Origin: Streptomyces cirratus | GTDB taxonomy: Bacteria > Actinomycetota > Actinomycetes > Streptomycetales > Streptomycetaceae | Reading direction: 5' to 3' | Length of the DNA stretch: 64,000 bases | Assembly (NCBI RefSeq): GCF_014650775.1 | Contig: NZ_BMVP01000002.1 | Location: 930,001 to 994,000, forward strand | In this document: in pieces, positions 60,518-64,000 of the stretch | Numbering within the stretch: position 1 is the stretch's first letter | Layout: every line of letters starts with the position of its first letter | Program-made: the position numbers and the translations under genes | The notes under the pieces: model-generated | The model's database searches: none | What the model was told of the DNA's origin: nothing | What the model saw: only the letters and a program-made list of their open reading frames with translations

Positions 60518-61219
60518 TCAGACCTCGACCAGGACCTGGTCCAAGGACTTGCGCACCAGGTCCGGGACCTCGCAGTCGTCCGCGGGGTAGCCGACCGGGA
60601 CGACGGCGAAGGCCTTCTCGTTCTCCGGGCGGTCCAGGACCTGGGAGAGGAAGCGCATCGGGCTCGGGGTGTGGACCAGCGCCGCGAGCCCGCTCAGGTG
60701 GAGCGCGGACAGCAGCATGCCGACCGCGATGCCGACCGACTCGTCGACGTAGTAGTGCTTGTGCTTCGTGCCGTCCGGCCCCAGCCAGTAGCGCTGCTGG
60801 AAGACCACGATCAGGGCCGGGGCGTCGGTGAGGTGGGTCTTGACGGCGTCAGTGCCGATCGGGCGCAGCGCGGCGAGCCACTCCTCCCCGAGACGGCCGT
60901 CGTAGGAGACCTGCTCCTCCTGCTCCGCCGCGGCTCGGATCTTCCGGCGGACGTCCGGGTCCTTGACCAGGACGAACGTCCACGGCTGCTGGTGCGCGCC
61001 GGAGGGGGCGGTCGCGGCGCAGGCGATGGCGTCCCGGACGGCCTGCTCCGGCACGGGGTCGGTGGAGAAGTGGCGTACGGTCCGCCGCTCGTCCATCCGC
61101 GCCCGCAACTGCGCGGCGCGCGCCAGGGATTCGGTGGTCGGCATCCGCTCGGGCCGGTAGGGGACGGGCCGGTACGGATCGCCGTGGGTGGGGGTCCACT
61201 GCTGGGTCTCGGAGGACAT
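60518..61219 (-). CDS. Nitroreductase-family FMN oxidoreductase
   Basis: 233 aa. The FMN-binding start is MDERRTVRHFSTDPVPEQAV (R-R-x-x-R), CAATAPSGAHQQPWTFVLVKD is the classic nitroreductase segment, and the C-terminal DRPENEKAFAVVPVGYPADD closes the flavin site. Such enzymes reduce nitro groups, quinones or iodotyrosine with NAD(P)H; the N-P-S-G-A-H-Q-Q-P pattern is close to the BluB/iodotyrosine branch. ATG at 61219. Substrate unknown. Confidence 0.9.
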   Translation of the reverse strand: MSSETQQWTPTHGDPYRPVPYRPERMPTTESLARAAQLRARMDERRTVRHFSTDPVPEQAVRDAIACAATAPSGAHQQPWTFVLVKDPDVRRKIRAAAEQEEQVSYDGRLGEEWLAALRPIGTDAVKTHLTDAPALIVVFQQRYWLGPDGTKHKHYYVDESVGIAVGMLLSALHLSGLAALVHTPSPMRFLSQVLDRPENEKAFAVVPVGYPADDCEVPDLVRKSLDQVLVEV

Positions 61220-61295
61220 GCAGCGAGTGTGCGCGGGCGGCCGCGGGGAGGCCAGGAACATGCCGGTCGATCCGTGGCCGGGAGACACTGGGTCC

Positions 61296-61841
61296 ATGAC
61301 CGATACACGGACAGTCCTCGCGCACACCTCGCAACTGGCGCCCGGAACGCCGGAGGAGGTCCGGGCGCTGCTGGACGCCGCGTTCGACGGGGACTTCACC
61401 GACGAGGACTTCGAGCACGCGCTCGGCGGGATGCACACCCTGGTGTACGAGGGCGGCGAACTCGTCGCGCACGGGAGCGTGGTCCAGCGCCGGGTGCTGC
61501 ACCGGGGGAGGGCGCTGCGCACCGGGTACGTCGAGGCCGTGGCCGTCCGGGCGGACCGGCGGCGCAGCGGGATCGGGAGCGCCGTGATGGCCGGCCTGGA
61601 GGCGGTGATCGCACGGGCCTACGTGCTCGGCGCCCTGTCGGCGTCGCAGGCCGGCGCCGGGCTCTACCTGGGCCGCGGCTGGTCGGCGTGGCCGGGGCCG
61701 ATCGGGGTGCTCGCCCCGGAGGGGGTGTTGCGGCTCCCCGACGAGGAGGGGTCCACGTACGTGTGGTCGCCGCCCGGCGGGGTCCGGCCGGACCCCGCCG
61801 GGCGGCTCGACTTCGACTGGCGCGACGGGGACGTCCTCTAG
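61296..61841 (+). CDS. AAC(2')-I-like aminoglycoside 2'-N-acetyltransferase
   Basis: 181 aa GNAT protein. From memory, the order GDFTDEDFEHALGGMHTL, AHGSVVQRRVLHRGRALR, TGYVEAVAVRADRRRSGIGS, AYVLGALSAS, LYLGRGWSAWPGP, VLAPEGV and the C-terminal DWRDGDVL matches mycobacterial AAC(2')-Ic almost block for block. Those enzymes acetylate the 2'-amino group of gentamicin, tobramycin and kanamycin B, and possibly cell-wall or mycothiol-related substrates in the cell. Substrate here is untested. ATG 61296 was chosen because it aligns with the family start. Its stop lies in the palindromic element at 61838-61878. Confidence 0.85.
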   Translation: MTDTRTVLAHTSQLAPGTPEEVRALLDAAFDGDFTDEDFEHALGGMHTLVYEGGELVAHGSVVQRRVLHRGRALRTGYVEAVAVRADRRRSGIGSAVMAGLEAVIARAYVLGALSASQAGAGLYLGRGWSAWPGPIGVLAPEGVLRLPDEEGSTYVWSPPGGVRPDPAGRLDFDWRDGDVL

Positions 61842-61878
61842 TGCTGTGGCCGGCAAACCTTCCCGGCGACAGCACTAG
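61838..61878. repeat. Palindromic intergenic element, copy 2
   Basis: ctagtgctgtggccgg (61838-61853) pairs with cccggcgacagcactag (61862-61878) with one mismatch; loop caaacctt. It shares arms, loop and the following ggcgg with the element at 9223-9264. The left arm again supplies the TAG stop codon of the upstream gene (61839-61841). It can act as a terminator between the acetyltransferase and the converging phospholipase gene. Confidence 0.8.
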
Positions 61879-61965
61879 GCGGGGCGCTCCGGGGAGCCTG
61901 TGGGCGGGGCGTACTCCGGCCGGGCCTGTTCCGGGCCGGGTGCCAATGGCCCCGGGGGCCGGTGC

Positions 61966-63996
61966 CTACGAGCCCGAGATGCTCGGCGAGCCCGTCTCGA
62001 TGTGGCCCGTGTAGCGGCGCGACCAGGTGCCGTCGCAGTCCGCCAGGATCGTGAAGTCGTACCAGCCGTTGCTGTACGCGACCGCGTTGAAGTAGTCCTC
62101 GCGGGAGGAGTTCGCCGGGACGGTGTACGTCCACGGGCCGTCCGTGCGGTAGGCGTTCGAGCGGACCGTGAAGGTGACGGGCCCGGCTGAGGCATTGGTC
62201 ATCTTGAGGTAGAGGGCCGTCTTGCCCGTGCCCGGCTCCACCGCGTAGCGGGCCGCGACCTCCACCGACTTGCCCGCCTTCGACGCATCGCCGATGAAAC
62301 GCCGCAGGAAGCGGTTGGGCCCGTACATCGAGATGTCGTACTTGCCGGAGCCGCTGCCGAGCCCGATGTTGAAGTAGTCCGTCGCGGTGGAGCCGGCGTC
62401 GACCGTGTACTGCCAGGCCGCCGTGTCCCGGTACTGGTGCGGGTGGATCGAGAAGTGCGCCGCCTGCTTCGCCTGCGCCCCCTGGTTGGTCATCGAGAAC
62501 CAGGCCAGGATCTTGCCCGCCGCCCCGAACTCGAAGCGGTCGAGGTTGCCGTTGACCTGGTACGGAAGGCAGCGCGCGGGCCGGGTCCCGGCCTCCTGTG
62601 CCGGCAGGGCGTTGTCCTGCGGCGCGGGGTTGGGCAGCGGGCCGCAGGTCGACTGGCCGATGACCTTCGCCGTCGAAGGCAGCCCGGAGGGGACCCCGTA
62701 GACGGGGTGCGCGAAGTCGAAGACCCCGGTCAGGTCGCCCGTGACCTTGCGGCGCCACGCGCTGATGTTGGGACAGGTGGCCGGGGTGCCCAGGGCCGAG
62801 GTCCACGTCTCCATGAAGCGCAGGACGGAGGTGTGGTCGAAGACCTCGGAGCTGACCCAGCCGCCCCGGGTCCAAGGGGACATCACGATCATCGGCACGC
62901 GGAAGCCGAGGCCGATCGGGGTGCCGTCGATGTACTCGCCGGGGGTGCCGGGCGAGGCGATGGGCGGCGCGACGTGGTCGAAGAAACCGTCGTTCTCGTC
63001 GTAGTTGAGGAAGAGGACCGTGGAGTCGAAGACCTCCGGGTTCGCGGCGAGCGCCCGGTAGACCAGGTCGACGAAGTGCGCGCCGTCGCCGGGAGGCGCG
63101 TACGGGTGCTCCGAGAAGGCTTCACTGGCCACGACCCAGGACACCTGGGGGAGGGTGCCGGCGACCACGTCGGCGCGGATCGCCGCGGCGATGTCGTCGG
63201 GGGTGGAGCCGGTGACCTTGGGGACCGAGGCCATGCCCCGGTCCCACAGCGGGTTGCCGGGGGCCGCGTCGGTGAACTTCTTGAAGTAGGCCAGGCCGTT
63301 GTCCCCGTAGTTGTCCTGGGCGTTCTGGTAGACCTTCCAGCTCATCCCGGCCCGCTGGAGGGCCTCGGCGTACGTCTCCCAGGTCAGGCCGGACTCGTCG
63401 CCGCCGTCCTTGCTGCCCGCGTCGACCTTGCCGCTCCACAGGAACGTGCGGTTGGGGCCGGTCGCGCTGAGGGTGGAGCAGAAGTAGGCGTCACAGATCG
63501 TGTAGTTGTCGGCGAGCCCGTAGTGGAAGGGTATGTCGCCCCGGTCGAGGTAGCCGAGGGTGCGGGTGTTGCCGACGCCGGTGACCCAGTTGTCCATCCG
63601 GCCCTTGTTCCAGGCGGCGTGCTGCGAGGTCCAGCTGTGCGGGAGGTCGCCGTTGCACTGGGCGAGGGTCTCGCCGTCCACGCCTCCGGCCGCGGGGGTG
63701 GCGCTCAGCTTCCAGGGGTACTGGCGACCGCCCCAGTTGGGTTGGTTGAAGGTGCCCCAGCCGCCCGGGATGTTGCCGGCCGCCCGGTCGGCGAAGCCGC
63801 GGACACCCCTCAGCCTGCCGAAGTAGTGGTCGAAGCTGCGGTTCTCCTGCATGAGGATGACCACGTGCTTCACATCGGTGATCGTGCCGGTCGCGGCGGC
63901 CGCGGCTGCCGTCGTCGGCGTGACCGCGGGCAGGGCGGCCCCCGCCACCAGCCCGGCGCCGATACCCACGAAACCTCTGCGGCTGATCGGTGTCAC
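61966..63996 (-). CDS. Tat-exported phosphocholine-specific phospholipase C
   Basis: 676 aa. The N-terminus has a twin-arginine signal (SRRGFVGIGAGLVAGAALPAV). The catalytic part shows VVILMQENRSFDHYFGRLRGV, the phosphoesterase motif, and FDHTSVLRFMETW and FLNYDENDGFFDHV typical of bacterial PLC/acid phosphatase-like enzymes. Two C-terminal DUF756 domains follow (FEFGAAGKILAWFSMTN, TGKTALYLKMTNASAGPVTF). It should hydrolyse phosphatidylcholine or sphingomyelin outside the cell. GTG at 63996 lies 4 nt from the window edge; the Tat signal begins normally here, so the gene is probably complete or nearly so. Phosphate control is likely for the family but its promoter is outside the window. Confidence 0.92.
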   Translation of the reverse strand: MTPISRRGFVGIGAGLVAGAALPAVTPTTAAAAAATGTITDVKHVVILMQENRSFDHYFGRLRGVRGFADRAAGNIPGGWGTFNQPNWGGRQYPWKLSATPAAGGVDGETLAQCNGDLPHSWTSQHAAWNKGRMDNWVTGVGNTRTLGYLDRGDIPFHYGLADNYTICDAYFCSTLSATGPNRTFLWSGKVDAGSKDGGDESGLTWETYAEALQRAGMSWKVYQNAQDNYGDNGLAYFKKFTDAAPGNPLWDRGMASVPKVTGSTPDDIAAAIRADVVAGTLPQVSWVVASEAFSEHPYAPPGDGAHFVDLVYRALAANPEVFDSTVLFLNYDENDGFFDHVAPPIASPGTPGEYIDGTPIGLGFRVPMIVMSPWTRGGWVSSEVFDHTSVLRFMETWTSALGTPATCPNISAWRRKVTGDLTGVFDFAHPVYGVPSGLPSTAKVIGQSTCGPLPNPAPQDNALPAQEAGTRPARCLPYQVNGNLDRFEFGAAGKILAWFSMTNQGAQAKQAAHFSIHPHQYRDTAAWQYTVDAGSTATDYFNIGLGSGSGKYDISMYGPNRFLRRFIGDASKAGKSVEVAARYAVEPGTGKTALYLKMTNASAGPVTFTVRSNAYRTDGPWTYTVPANSSREDYFNAVAYSNGWYDFTILADCDGTWSRRYTGHIETGSPSISGS

Positions 63997-64000
63997 TGGC

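Overview
The window is a GC-rich, gene-dense stretch of actinobacterial chromosome, almost certainly from a Streptomyces. The evidence is strong G/C third-position bias, frequent GTG and some TTG starts, a single TTA codon in the whole window, Tat and lipoprotein signals, a DUF397/helix-turn-helix pair, two membrane-bound c-di-GMP enzymes, and a gene order (cysteine desulfurase, mnmA, ligA, GGDEF-EAL protein, gatCA-x-gatB, GGDEF protein, ilvBNC, serA, PucR regulator, proline dehydrogenase, pruA) that I remember from the S. coelicolor core chromosome. That synteny is from memory and was not checked. No rRNA, tRNA, CRISPR array, prophage or insertion sequence was recognised.

Layout. 1-6.3 kb: a peptide/oligopeptide ABC importer (permease, lipoprotein, permease, two ATPases). 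6.4-11.1 kb: a TRIC-type channel, a thioesterase, then the tRNA 2-thiouridine genes (cysteine desulfurase and mnmA) with an amidase gene inserted on the other strand. 11.1-15.3 kb: a quinone-oxidoreductase-like gene divergent from a GlxA/AraC regulator, then DUF1330, an SDR and a MetE-like protein. 15.3-24.1 kb: ligA, an RmdB-like c-di-GMP enzyme and the gatCAB amidotransferase genes with a conserved small membrane protein inside. 24.2-31.3 kb, minus strand: a receptor-type Ser/Thr kinase, a helix-turn-helix/DUF397 pair whose DUF397 gene is frameshifted, an iron-box-controlled acylase plus MbtK/IucB-like acyltransferase operon, a DinB protein and a GNAT enzyme. 31.3-42.5 kb: a cupin, an MMPL transporter, a GNAT enzyme, a membrane protein, a 57-aa protein, a large LuxR regulator, a PQQ-type sugar dehydrogenase lipoprotein, an aldo/keto reductase and a D-2-hydroxyacid dehydrogenase. 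42.8-51.4 kb: a CdgE-like diguanylate cyclase with a TTA codon, then ilvB (with an attenuator leader), ilvN, ilvC and serA. 51.5-64 kb: an MFS efflux pump divergent from a TetR regulator, an SGNH hydrolase, a PucR regulator, proline catabolism genes, a quinone oxidoreductase divergent from a MarR regulator, a nitroreductase, an AAC(2')-like acetyltransferase and a Tat-exported phospholipase C.

How parts work together. Cysteine desulfurase supplies sulfur to MnmA. GatCAB makes Gln-tRNA and Asn-tRNA. IlvBNC and SerA make branched-chain amino acids and serine, with ilvB apparently gated by translation of a leader peptide carrying Ile-Leu-Val-Leu codons. Proline dehydrogenase and PruA turn proline into glutamate, probably under the divergent PucR regulator. 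Two c-di-GMP enzymes and a TTA codon tie part of the window to developmental control.

The points most worth a second look are: the iron-box acylase/acyltransferase operon; a 40-bp palindromic element present twice, each copy supplying the stop codon of a flanking gene; the TTA codon in the diguanylate cyclase gene whose EAL domain is degenerate; the ilvB attenuator; the AAC(2')-like gene; and several clear operator palindromes in divergent promoters.
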